In this document: positions 7,487-13,807 of the stretch, piece by piece | Layout: every line of letters begins with the position of its first letter | How positions within the stretch are numbered: position 1 is the stretch's first letter | NCBI GenBank assembly: GCA_002307315.1 | Contig: DBTZ01000037.1 | Location: 3,857-24,983 of the forward strand | Origin: Alphaproteobacteria bacterium UBA1303 | GTDB lineage: Bacteria > Pseudomonadota > Alphaproteobacteria > Micropepsales > Micropepsaceae | DNA length: 21,127 bases | Direction: 5' to 3' | The notes under the pieces: generated by a model | The model's input: the letters and a program-made list of their open reading frames with translations, nothing else | Told to the model about the DNA's origin: nothing | Database searches by the model: none | Made by a program: the position numbers and the translations under genes

Positions 7487-8623
7487 ATGGCTTTCTTCGA
7501 CATCGGGCATGATGGTCTGGGTCGGTATCGCCGGCTCGACGGTACGGACAATACCGCCGCCGCGCTGACCGCATTGTGGGAAAAGCAATGGTGTCGCCGT
7601 CAGGTCGCCGAGGCATCGGCGAGCGGGCATGACCTCAAAAAACTGCAAGCCGAAGAGATGAGCGAAGAAGCCGAAGTCAATCGGGCGGCGCTGACCTCGA
7701 TTTTGCTCGACGCCGTCCGCCACCGTCCGGCGATCGATTGGTCGGCCTATCTCGACCATCGTGAATTTTCCGAACCGCCGCCGGTGCCCCCCGCCAAGTT
7801 CAACATCGCCCGCGAACCGCAAATCGGCGAGGGGCGTTTTTCGCCGGTCAAGCATTCGTTCTTCGCCCGCATGCTGCATCCGTCGCGGATTCAAGAGCAG
7901 GCGTCTGCGGCGCAATCCGCTTTCGATGCCGCCCATCAGGAATGGCAACTGACCACCCAGTGGCACATCAGCGAACACGCCGCCGCCACCGCGCGCTATG
8001 AGGCGGCGCTGGCGGATTGGGACGCGCGCAAGGGGGCGCACTTTGCCGCGCAAGCCAAGGCCAATGCGCGGATCGAGGATTTGCGCACCCGCTTCGACGC
8101 ACACGAGCCCGGCGCCGTTGCCGCCGCCTGCGATCTGGCGCTGCTCGCCTTGCCGCGGCCGCAAGGCTTTCCGAAATTCTGGCGCATCGCCGTTCATCCC
8201 ACCGGGGCGCTGCGGGTGGATTACGATTTGCCGGCGCCCGACGATATGCCGGCGCTGAAGGCGGTCAAATACGATACCGACCGCAACGTCTTCGCCGGCA
8301 CGATGCTGAACGAACGCGAATTCGCCGCGCTCTACGAAGAGACGATGTATCAAACCGCGCTGGCGGTTTGCCATCTGCTGTTCGCCGTCGATCCCGGCGA
8401 GGCCGTGCGCTCCGTCGCCTTCAACGGCTGGGTCAACCATGTCGACCGGCGACGGGTCTGTCCGGCACGCTGCTGTCTCTTGGCCCTGGGGGCGAATAAA
8501 ACCGATTTCGAAGCCATCGACCTGACGTCGGTCGATCCCAAGACCTGCTTCCGGCAGCTCGGCGGTGCGGCCGGGGTTCGGCTGGCCGATCTGGAAACGG
8601 TGGAGCCGGCCGCTTGGGGGTGA
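7487..8623 (+). CDS. N-terminal region of an Mrr-type restriction endonuclease, no catalytic domain
   Basis: This 378-residue protein matches, from memory, the long N-terminal part of a family of 600-plus-residue proteins annotated as restriction endonuclease, whose C-terminus is an Mrr_cat (PD-(D/E)XK) domain. The recognised stretches are DYDLPAPDDMPALKAVKY near 248-265, a LYEETMYQTALAVCHLLF segment near 283-300, the signature AVRSVAFNGWVNHVDRRR near 306-323, and FEAIDLTSVDPKTCFRQL near 342-359. In relatives the Mrr domain follows shortly afterwards, but here the frame ends at EPAAWG and no nuclease remnant is visible downstream. A central Ala/Gln/Glu-rich helical region (about 130-205) may be coiled coil. 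The ATG at 7487 lies 6 bases after a GGGGG tract; GTG 7484 is possible. It could be a decayed nuclease or a stand-alone recognition subunit. A MITE-like palindromic element begins 11 bases after the stop. Confidence 0.75.
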   Translation: MAFFDIGHDGLGRYRRLDGTDNTAAALTALWEKQWCRRQVAEASASGHDLKKLQAEEMSEEAEVNRAALTSILLDAVRHRPAIDWSAYLDHREFSEPPPVPPAKFNIAREPQIGEGRFSPVKHSFFARMLHPSRIQEQASAAQSAFDAAHQEWQLTTQWHISEHAAATARYEAALADWDARKGAHFAAQAKANARIEDLRTRFDAHEPGAVAAACDLALLALPRPQGFPKFWRIAVHPTGALRVDYDLPAPDDMPALKAVKYDTDRNVFAGTMLNEREFAALYEETMYQTALAVCHLLFAVDPGEAVRSVAFNGWVNHVDRRRVCPARCCLLALGANKTDFEAIDLTSVDPKTCFRQLGGAAGVRLADLETVEPAAWG

Positions 8624-8633
8624 TTCGTCGTCC

Positions 8634-8761
8634 GTGAAAAAGTCCTTCGGCCTAAGGCCTCAGTGTACTTTTTCACGATATTATAGGGCCGCCCCAAGCG
8701 AGTTTTTTCCTTACGTTTCAATTGTGAAAAAGTGCTAAAGCGCAGCGAGGGACTTTTTCAC
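8634..8761. repeat. 128-bp MITE-like element of two hairpins with GTGAAAAAGT arms
   Basis: GTGAAAAAGT (8634-8643) pairs with ACTTTTTCAC (8667-8676), and a second GTGAAAAAGT (8724-8733) pairs with ACTTTTTCAC (8752-8761). The outer ends are also inverted repeats of each other: 15 of 16 bases agree with GTGAAAAAGTCCCTCG. The block thus has terminal inverted repeats and two internal hairpins, between two convergent genes. I see no target-site duplication. It may also serve as a bidirectional transcription stop. Confidence 0.7.
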
Positions 8762-8771
8762 AGGCAACCGA

Positions 8772-8975
8772 TTAGCCCGGCAGCGGAAAGGCTGGCGCGA
8801 TCGACGGGCGTTGATAGATCACGGTATCGCCGGACCAGACTTTGATGCGCGTGCGGCCCTTTTTCTTCAGCGCGTGGGCGAGGATTTTGGCCTCGCGGTC
8901 GTCGGCGCATTCCGCCTTGACCTTGGACGACACCCGGCCGCCGGAATCGAGATAGAAGATGTCGTAACTCGGCAT
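8772..8975 (-). CDS. Small conserved-type hypothetical protein (67 aa)
   Basis: A strong ribosome-binding site (AAGGAG, 6 bases before the ATG at 8975) supports translation of MPSYDIFYLDSGGRV onward. The protein has a compact alternation: a beta-like start (YDIFYLD), SKVKAECADDREAKILAHAL (helix-like, acidic-basic), then RTRIKVWSGDTVIYQRP. This pattern resembles the many small alphaproteobacterial proteins with an xxDDxEAIxxA helix followed by a (V/I)xVWxGxRxV strand. No function is known to me. There is no signal peptide or membrane segment. The frame extends upstream to 9008, but the ribosome-binding site selects 8975. It converges on the Mrr-type gene across the palindromic element. Confidence 0.72.
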   Translation of the reverse strand: MPSYDIFYLDSGGRVSSKVKAECADDREAKILAHALKKKGRTRIKVWSGDTVIYQRPSIAPAFPLPG

Positions 8976-9148
8976 GGGCCACTCCTTACAACCTATGCCC
9001 CTTCCCAACCGTAAAGATGGGGATCGCCGGCGCGGATGTCGAATGACAATTCGTTTCGATTCCTTGCACGGTTCGACAAAAGCCCGGCGATATTGAAATC
9101 GCCGTCGCCGCCCCCCATGTATTCTTCGTTAGAAAAAGGATGGCAGCG

Positions 9149-9487
9149 ATGCCCGAGGGCGAGAGCGTTGTGCCGGTTTCCGATTCGACCCGGATTCTGG
9201 CGATCGTGGTCTATCTGCTTTATCTGCTGTCGCTGCCGCTGGGGCTGCCCGCGGTGGTCGGCGTTATCATCGCCTATGTGAAGCGCGACGAGGCGGTTGG
9301 CACCGTCTACGAAAGCCATTACGCCAACGCCATCGAAACCTTCTGGGTGTTTGCCGTCGGTCTGGTGGCGGCGATTCCGCTATGCTTCGTGCTGGTGGGC
9401 TTCGCGCTGATTGCGGCACTGTTCGTGTGGATGGTCTTTCGCACCGTCAGAGGCTTGGTGCGGGCGCTGGATGGCCGGGCGTACTGA
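9149..9487 (+). CDS. Small integral membrane protein, DUF4870-like
   Basis: The 112-residue product has three hydrophobic segments (about 17-42 including LAIVVYLLYLLSLPLGLPAVVGVIIAYV, then 64-86, and a late segment reaching FVWMVFRTVRGLVRALDG). It has the shape SDSTRILAIVVYLLYL...AVVGVIIAYVKRDEA...YESHYANAIETFW, which fits the small DUF4870/COG3671-type membrane proteins of alphaproteobacteria. The conserved basic-acidic KRDEA and the SHY...T(F/W) segment between helices 1 and 2 are typical. AAAAAGGA (9133-9140) sits 8 bases before ATG 9149, which is therefore preferred over ATG 9140. The function is unknown. It stands alone on the plus strand between two minus-strand genes. Confidence 0.78.
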   Translation: MPEGESVVPVSDSTRILAIVVYLLYLLSLPLGLPAVVGVIIAYVKRDEAVGTVYESHYANAIETFWVFAVGLVAAIPLCFVLVGFALIAALFVWMVFRTVRGLVRALDGRAY

Positions 9488-9514
9488 CCTGGGCCCCGAG
9501 GCGATGAAACCGCC

Positions 9515-10144
9515 TTATTCGAACGGATTATTCTCGCCGCTATCGCCGAAGCGGCGCATCGGCATGGTGGTCTGATGCTGCGGTTTGGCATCCCGGTGGC
9601 GACATTGGTAGGCAAGAAACCAGCCGATCAGCCCCATCATCACCGCCAGCGCCGCGCAGGTCGGCGCCAGAGCGACGATCATGTCGGGCACCAGGATGGC
9701 GGTGCCGAAGCTCTTGCCCATTTCGGCGCCCCACAGCAGGCAACCGTCGATGCCTTCGGAACCGACATGGCAATCCGGGTACAGCGTGACGTAGACCGCC
9801 AGCGCGGGCAGCGCCAAAGCCGAAATCGGCAGCAGCAGCAGGCTTAAGGTTCCGATCACCGTCCGGTGCTCGCAATAGGCCGCGAGGGCGGCAATGACGG
9901 TCAGCGAAATCAGCACGACCCCGTTGGTCGGAAGCGTCCAGGCGAGGTTCAACGCATCGCGTAAGCCCGCACCCAACGTCATGCCAAGGCACGGCGCCGC
10001 ACCCGGCGCGCACGAGCCGGCGAAGGCAACGCCCCGCACCAGCCAGGCCAGCAACGACGGCACCACGAGCAGACCTGCACTTACGCACCAGATGATCCGT
10101 GCGGCCCGTTTTTTGGGAGCATCATCGAGAATGTCTTCGACCAT
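9515..10144 (-). CDS. Hypothetical membrane protein, about four to five TM helices
   Basis: From ATG 10144 the 209-residue product begins MVEDILDDAPKKRAARIIW. It carries hydrophobic segments near residues 18-45 (WCVSAGLLVVPSLLAWLVRGV), 70-92 (GVVLISLTVIAALAAYC), 97-122 (LSLLLLPISALALPALAVYV) and 150-185 (ILVPDMIVALAP...AVMMGLIGWFLAYQC). Four extracytoplasmic cysteines are visible (CAPGAAPCLG, and C...GSEGIDGC), suggesting disulphides. I recognise no family. The long in-frame extension upstream of 10144 is basic, unlike a real N-terminus, and runs across a CtrA-like site. No strong Shine-Dalgarno precedes the ATG. The neighbouring DUF1499 gene on the same strand has a similar multi-helix start, but 268 bases and a repeat separate them, so an operon is not evident. 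Confidence 0.65.
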   Translation of the reverse strand: MVEDILDDAPKKRAARIIWCVSAGLLVVPSLLAWLVRGVAFAGSCAPGAAPCLGMTLGAGLRDALNLAWTLPTNGVVLISLTVIAALAAYCEHRTVIGTLSLLLLPISALALPALAVYVTLYPDCHVGSEGIDGCLLWGAEMGKSFGTAILVPDMIVALAPTCAALAVMMGLIGWFLAYQCRHRDAKPQHQTTMPMRRFGDSGENNPFE

Positions 10145-10287
10145 GCGGCTTATTCTAGGCAACTTTGTCGTCAGGTGGGTGAATTTGCTTAAAGAATACT
10201 TAATGACGGCAGTGTTGCGCGTGGTGGTTGTTTTGCGCCGGGTTCGCCCGGATCGAACCGGATGGACAACCTCTTGAAGGCACACAT
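10145..10287. other. Upstream region of the 9515-10144 gene
   Basis: This stretch holds the CtrA-like site at 10189-10203 and an imperfect inverted repeat around GTTCG/CGAAC near 10243-10259. I found no gene. The rest of the gap up to 10412 is the palindromic repeat copy C and about 20 unassigned bases. Confidence 0.6.
10189..10203. promoter_or_regulatory. CtrA-like binding site TTAA-N7-TTAA
   Basis: Bases 10189-10203 read TTAA, AGAATAC, TTAA: both half-sites of the alphaproteobacterial CtrA motif are perfect with the correct 7-base spacing. It lies about 45-60 bases upstream of the ATG at 10144, a sensible promoter position for the minus-strand membrane protein. Chance occurrence in AT-rich intergenic DNA is possible. 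Confidence 0.4.
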
Positions 10288-10390
10288 CTAGAGCGCCGCG
10301 CCTTCAGACGGAAACGGCGCGCCGCTCTATCCCTTTGGTTGGTCGCAACTTTCCGCGCAAAACCGATTCCACTTTTGCGCTCGTTGCTCA
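10288..10390 (+). repeat. Dispersed palindromic repeat, full copy C
   Basis: This copy shows the full two-hairpin layout. The 5' hairpin is GAGCGCCGCGCC (10291-10302) paired with GGCGCGCCGCTC, 11 of 12 bases. The 3' hairpin has an outer GCAAC...GTTGC stem and an inner GCGCAAAA...TTTTGCGC stem around the loop CCGATTCCAC, ending in GTTGCTC. The element opens with CTAGAGC. The 3' hairpin is almost identical to that of copy D at 11834-11932. Confidence 0.82.
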
Positions 10391-10412
10391 AGTGCCGTGG
10401 TTTCGAAGTTCG

Positions 10413-11198
10413 TTAGTGGTTCTTGACCCTGGCGATGAAGATGCGGACCAGATCGGCATTGCGTCCGGCATCGCCCTTGCCGACCCGGCTCTTGGAGCGG
10501 ATGTCCACCCGTACGCCGATAACGCCGGCGGGGCGGACACGGATCACGATGTCCGAGGAAATGCCGAACCAGAAACTGCGCGAGATCGCCTCGATCCGCC
10601 CGGCCTTGATGTCGTATCCCACCACCTGCCAGTTCAGCGCGTTGACGGCATTGAGCGAGCGCCAGAAATATTTATTGACGAATTCGTTTTGCGGAATCGC
10701 ACCGGCCAGCCGCTCCAGCGGCTTGATGTCGAGATAGGCGTATTTCTGGGCCAGCGAAACGGGCATTTTTTCGCCGTCGACCACCACCGGCTTCGGGCCG
10801 TCATATTCGGGCGGGTTGGCGGCGCCATGGCGCAGGGCAAGAAGATCGCGGAATTGCGGTGCATCGCCGATGTCGGTGGAGATGTCGCAGATCGGGGGGC
10901 GTGCTCTCAGCAGCCATTGGTGATGGGCGGGAATGCCTACCAGCAGCGCCGATCCGATCAACCCGGAGGCACCGATCCGCCAGCCGCGGCTGTCGTTGTG
11001 CCACAAAGCCCGTACGATCCAGGTCAGACCGGACGCCAACGCAACCATGCCAATGCCGACGCCGGGGGCGACAATCGTCAAGCCGTGCGCGTAATCCCAC
11101 AACCCGAAACGCGTGCCGATACAGCCCGTCGACGCCACGGCAGCGCCGACGGAAAACCCGACCAGGGCAATCCACGCAAAAACGGTCTGGTATCGCAT
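10413..11198 (-). CDS. Membrane-anchored DUF1499 protein
   Basis: The 261-residue product starts at ATG 11198 (MRYQTVFAWIALVGFSVG). It has three hydrophobic segments in its first ~100 residues (about 7-27, 40-66 and 74-96). After that comes a soluble C-terminal DUF1499 domain: PPICDISTDIGDAPQF near 101-116, a middle helix region, and the family's hallmark end with ISRSFWFGISSDIVIRVRP, then IGVRVDIRSKSRVGKGDAGRNADLVRIFIARV. DUF1499 has no established biochemical role; it occurs with or without membrane segments in proteobacteria. The Arg/Ser-rich VDIRSxSRVGxxDxGxN signature is intact. The longer frame running upstream to 11753 is antisense to the MerR gene and is rejected. It is divergent from that MerR gene, so the operator at 11292-11315 might influence both. 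Confidence 0.82.
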   Translation of the reverse strand: MRYQTVFAWIALVGFSVGAAVASTGCIGTRFGLWDYAHGLTIVAPGVGIGMVALASGLTWIVRALWHNDSRGWRIGASGLIGSALLVGIPAHHQWLLRARPPICDISTDIGDAPQFRDLLALRHGAANPPEYDGPKPVVVDGEKMPVSLAQKYAYLDIKPLERLAGAIPQNEFVNKYFWRSLNAVNALNWQVVGYDIKAGRIEAISRSFWFGISSDIVIRVRPAGVIGVRVDIRSKSRVGKGDAGRNADLVRIFIARVKNH

Positions 11199-11291
11199 CG
11201 GTAGCGCAACACCTTGAAAGATACGCCGAAATTTCCAAATCGGGTTAGCATAGCACGGTTCGCCCGTGGAAGGGGGCAAATCCGCTTTCCG

Positions 11292-11320
11292 GTTGACGCT
11301 GACGTAAACGTTAACATAAT
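11292..11320 (+). promoter_or_regulatory. MerR-gene promoter with 24-bp palindromic operator
   Basis: Bases 11292-11315 form an imperfect palindrome of pattern GTTnACGnTnACGTnAnCGTnAAC (18 of 24 positions symmetric). It contains a -35-like TTGACG (11293-11298) and abuts a -10-like CATAAT (11315-11320), with 16 bases between them. This looks like a self-regulatory operator over a sigma-70 promoter, 60 bases before the MerR start. The ACGTnAnCGT core resembles operators I recall for LiuR-like MerR regulators of acyl-CoA catabolism. Confidence 0.6.
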
Positions 11321-11378
11321 ACCCGGTAATAGCCTGAATCGCTCGGTTGGCCGGAAGGCGGGCCGCGAGGATACGAAG

Positions 11379-11783
11379 ATGGACAACCGCACCTATACGA
11401 TCCGCCAGCTCACCAAGGAGTTTTCGGTCAGCGCCCGTACCTTGCGCTTTTACGAGGAAGAGCTGCTGATCTCGCCGACCCGCCGCGGCCAGACCCGGAT
11501 TTATTCGGCGCGCGATCGCGCCCGCGTCATTCTTATCCTGCGCGGGCGGCGGATGGGGTTTTCGCTCGCCGAGATCCGGGAATTTCTCGATCTCTACAAT
11601 CCCGACAGCGATCTCAAGCAGTTGTTGCTGGCGAAAAAGAAGTTCGAGGAGCGTATCCGCACCTTCGAACGTCAAAAGCAGGATATCGACGCCACCATGA
11701 CGGAGCTGCAGAGTACGCTCGATGACGTCAACGTCCAGCTCACGGTGCGCCAAGCCAAGGCTGCGGCAAAAGGAAAATCCTAA
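11379..11783 (+). CDS. MerR-family transcriptional regulator, LiuR-like
   Basis: The 134-residue product opens with an N-terminal MerR winged helix-turn-helix: YTIRQLTKEFSVSARTLRFY (residues 6-25), EEELLISPTRRGQTRIYSARDRARV, then RRMGFSLAEIREFLDLYN near 57-74. A long basic-acidic helix (about 78-125, with KKKFEERIRTFERQKQDIDATMTEL) should form the dimerising coiled coil. There is no cysteine in the effector region, which argues against metal sensing. The pattern RTxRFYExExLxSPxRRGxTRIYSxRDRxRLxLILRGxRxGFSLAEI is that of regulators of branched-chain/fatty acyl-CoA breakdown in alphaproteobacteria (LiuR-like), but no such catabolic genes are nearby, so the target set is unknown. GAGG lies 9-12 bases before ATG 11379. 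A palindromic operator overlaps the promoter. Confidence 0.88.
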   Translation: MDNRTYTIRQLTKEFSVSARTLRFYEEELLISPTRRGQTRIYSARDRARVILILRGRRMGFSLAEIREFLDLYNPDSDLKQLLLAKKKFEERIRTFERQKQDIDATMTELQSTLDDVNVQLTVRQAKAAAKGKS

Positions 11784-11833
11784 GGCGCTTCATGGTTTAA
11801 CGGGAACGCCAAAATGCCCCAGAACCGGCGGCT

Positions 11834-11932
11834 CTAGAGCGGACGTTCAAACGCGATCAGTCCGTCGTTGCCCTTTGTTTTGTCGCAACTTTACGCGCAA
11901 AACCGATTCCACTTTTGCGCTCGTTGCTCTAG
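11834..11932 (+). repeat. Dispersed palindromic repeat, full copy D
   Basis: The element is bounded by CTAGAGC (from 11834) and GCTCTAG (to 11932). Its 3' hairpin repeats copy C nearly base for base: TCGCAACTTTACGCGCAAAA, then the CCGATTCCAC loop, then TTTTGCGCTCGTTGCTC. The 5' half (GCGGACG...CGTCGTTGC) differs from that of copy C. The terminal CTA at 11929-11931 is the stop codon (TAG) of the lipoprotein gene read from the other strand. Confidence 0.82.
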
Positions 11933-12255
11933 CGCTGCCGCCCGCCGCCGGGACTGTTGTCCGGCACCGGGCTCTTGTCCGGCGAGGGCGAATTCTGGGT
12001 CCGACAGTTTGCCAGTCCGCTGGCCCAGCCGGCGCGATAACTTTTATCGGTATCGTAGGAGCGCTGATCGCGCACCGTGCCGGTGGTATCGCTGGCGGCG
12101 GCGGCGGACGCGGCGGCACAGCCGTCGGTGAAGCCGGCCCTAAAACCCGGCGTGTTCTTGGTGGCACGCATCTTGGCGCTGGGAAAAAGGATACCGCATC
12201 CGGCAAGCGAAAGCGCAGACGCGGCGACGACGGCAAGAACGAGCGGGTTTCTCAT
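11929..12255 (-). CDS. Small lipoprotein (108 aa)
   Basis: The product begins MRNPLVLAVVAASALSLAGC, a typical lipoprotein signal with lipobox LAGC and lipidated Cys20. The mature part is about 88 residues and contains two G-rich repeated patterns, FRAGFTDGCAAAS and YRAGWASGLANC, each with one cysteine, so an internal disulphide is plausible. The C-terminus is a Ser/Pro/Gly-rich tail ending GGGRQR. Small alphaproteobacterial lipoproteins with the FxxGxxDGC...YRxGWxxGxxxC arrangement are familiar but of unknown role. The stop codon lies within the edge of repeat copy D. The start at ATG 12255 fixes a correct signal peptide; no strong Shine-Dalgarno is visible. Confidence 0.8.
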   Translation of the reverse strand: MRNPLVLAVVAASALSLAGCGILFPSAKMRATKNTPGFRAGFTDGCAAASAAAASDTTGTVRDQRSYDTDKSYRAGWASGLANCRTQNSPSPDKSPVPDNSPGGGRQR

Positions 12256-12665
12256 GGGCCGACAGTATCAGGCGTCGGGAAGGGCTGTAAAACGATATCC
12301 TCGATCTCCCCTCATTTCCATCCGCCGCATTCGGCAAAAGATGAAGCGCGGCAACACAACGGGTTGGGGCGGAGCTCCGTTTCCGCACGGCGGCGTGCGC
12401 TCAGGCGCTGGTCGGCAGAAAAATCCAATTATCAGGTATAAAATCCTGCAATTTGTAGTTATTTCTCGCGTGCATATGTGTGCGGCAAAATAAACATATC
12501 CATACGAATATGCTACACTTTGTTTTGACTAAAGTTAAGTTTATCAATGAAAATTCGCGCGTTAACGCCATTACAAGTTGTTTCCTATCCAATACGAGAA
12601 ATTATGTAGGATAATGTTCCTGCATGAGCCGGTGTGGGCCGGCGCTTCGGATAGAGGAAATGACC
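12256..12665. other. 410-bp intergenic region, AT-rich in its second half
   Basis: No convincing gene. Bases 12420-12610 are clearly more AT-rich than the surroundings and must hold the promoter of the DnaA-HTH/DUF6456 pair. I can see only loose promoter-like strings (TTGACT near 12523) without a matching -10. Sequences such as TTATCAGG and TTATCAATG are not good DnaA boxes. A 63-codon minus-strand frame here starts with TTG and is rejected. Confidence 0.55.
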
Positions 12666-13025
12666 ATGATGCGATGCGAACCCGTTCGGTCGAAAATACC
12701 GCTCGTGAGGAAATCCAAACCGCTGCAAGAGCAGGTTTGGCTAGTGCAGGCGGCGTCCTCGCATGTTTTCGGCGTTGCTTTGGGCGAGTTGTGCGCCGCC
12801 ACGCGCCGCGCGCCACGGGCGGCTCTGGCGCGGCAGGTGGCGATGTATCTCTGTCATGTGGTGTTTCGGATCGGGGTCTCTCAGATCGCCCGCGCCTTTG
12901 GCCGCGATCCTTCCACCGTCTCCCATGCGCTGGCGAGAATCGAGGACATGCGCGACGACGGCGAGTTCGATCGGACCGTCGGTCTGCTCGAAACCATGCT
13001 CGATCGCGCCTGGGGGGATGCATGA
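12666..13025 (+). CDS. Stand-alone DnaA domain-IV-like helix-turn-helix protein
   Basis: The product is about 119 residues. Residues ~52-92 match the C-terminal DNA-binding domain of the replication initiator DnaA: ALARQVAMYLCHVVF, then IGVSQIARAFGRDPSTVSHALARIE. This corresponds to the DnaA signature xxIGxxFGxRDHxTVxHAxxKI, with DP replacing DH. The AAA+ ATPase domain of DnaA is absent, so this is not an initiator; it probably binds DNA as a regulator. The preceding basic stretch (PVRSKIPLVRKSKPL) may add affinity. AGAGGA lies 7 bases before ATG 12666; ATG 12660 and 12669 are alternatives and 12624 lacks a ribosome-binding site. Its stop overlaps the start of the DUF6456 gene (ATGA), so the two are translationally coupled. 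Confidence 0.82.
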   Translation: MMRCEPVRSKIPLVRKSKPLQEQVWLVQAASSHVFGVALGELCAATRRAPRAALARQVAMYLCHVVFRIGVSQIARAFGRDPSTVSHALARIEDMRDDGEFDRTVGLLETMLDRAWGDA

Positions 13026-13807
13026 GCGCGCTGGGCGAAAACGAATTCAAACGCGAAGCCGTCCGCGTCCTTCGCAAGCTCGATGCCGGGGCGACGCTGC
13101 GGCCGCTGGCGGACGGGCGGTTTGCTCTGGCCAAGCGTGCCAAACGCATTGGGGACGCCCGTTTGTGTGCCGGCGCCGAATTGACCCGTGAAATGCGCGC
13201 GCGCGGTCTCGTTCAGCCGTGCGCCGAAGGATACGGGATCAGTCCGGCCGGGCGCGATTACCTCGTCCGCAGCCAAGCGGTGGTCGAGCCGTTCGCGGCG
13301 CAGCATCGGATGCTCGAAACCCGTATCATCGAGCGGCAAGGCGGCAAGGTGCATGTCGCCGTCAATCTGGCGGAGTCGCCCCTGGCCATGTTGCGCCGGC
13401 GCAATCTGGTGGATGCCGATGCCTTCGATGCCGGCGAACGATTGCGCCGCGACTACACTCTGGCGCAACTGACCCCGCGCATGGGCGTCGATTGGAGCGC
13501 GCCGTGCGCGTTCGGTCGGCGGGCGGCCAAACCCGATTATCTGCCCGATACCGTGCTGGCCGCCAAACAGCGATTCCGTGCGGCTATGGCTGCCGCGGGG
13601 GCGGATCTATCGGGCCTGCTGTTCGACGTCTGCTGCGAGTTGATCGGAATGGAGGAATGCGAAAAACGGCGCGGATGGCCGCGCGCCAGCGCCAAGGTGG
13701 TGTTGAAAATCGCCCTTAGCAAGCTGGCGCGCCACTACGGTATCGGCGATTGCATCGAACGTGCGCCGACGCGCGTCTGGGTCAGGGAAGCTGATCCTCC
13801 GCCTTGA
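13022..13807 (+). CDS. DUF6456 domain protein
   Basis: The 261-residue product has an N-terminal half resembling a winged-helix fold (EFKREAVRVLRKLDAGATLRPL..., ending GYGISPAGRDYLVRSQ). The C-terminal half carries DUF6456 features: ESPLAMLRRRN near 119-129, GERLRRDYTLAQLTPRMGVDW near 138-158, then LLFDVCCELIGMEECEKRRGWPRASAKVVLKIALSKLARHYG near 199-240. In alphaproteobacteria this family is commonly paired with a DnaA-like HTH protein, as here, where the ATGA overlap at 13022-13025 implies coupled translation. No biochemical function is established; a DNA-binding or replication/cell-cycle role is an inference. The 3' end overlaps the convergent gene at 13782 by 26 bases. Confidence 0.83.
   Translation: MSALGENEFKREAVRVLRKLDAGATLRPLADGRFALAKRAKRIGDARLCAGAELTREMRARGLVQPCAEGYGISPAGRDYLVRSQAVVEPFAAQHRMLETRIIERQGGKVHVAVNLAESPLAMLRRRNLVDADAFDAGERLRRDYTLAQLTPRMGVDWSAPCAFGRRAAKPDYLPDTVLAAKQRFRAAMAAAGADLSGLLFDVCCELIGMEECEKRRGWPRASAKVVLKIALSKLARHYGIGDCIERAPTRVWVREADPPP

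Noticed and set aside
10240..10262. tRNA-like T-arm (GGTTCGCCCGGATCGAACC)
   Set aside because: No acceptor, D or anticodon arm can be built around it; it is an isolated inverted repeat.
11199..11753. N-terminal extension of the DUF1499 frame to 11753
   Set aside because: It would be antisense to the MerR gene and its promoter; the membrane protein starts naturally at ATG 11198.
12401..12592. 63-codon minus-strand frame in the AT-rich gap
   Set aside because: TTG start, no ribosome-binding site, no family resemblance; AT-rich intergenic DNA rarely codes here.
12420..12620. Replication origin near the DnaA-like gene
   Set aside because: The stretch is AT-rich, but I found no good DnaA boxes (TTATCCACA) and no dnaA, parA or hemE neighbours.
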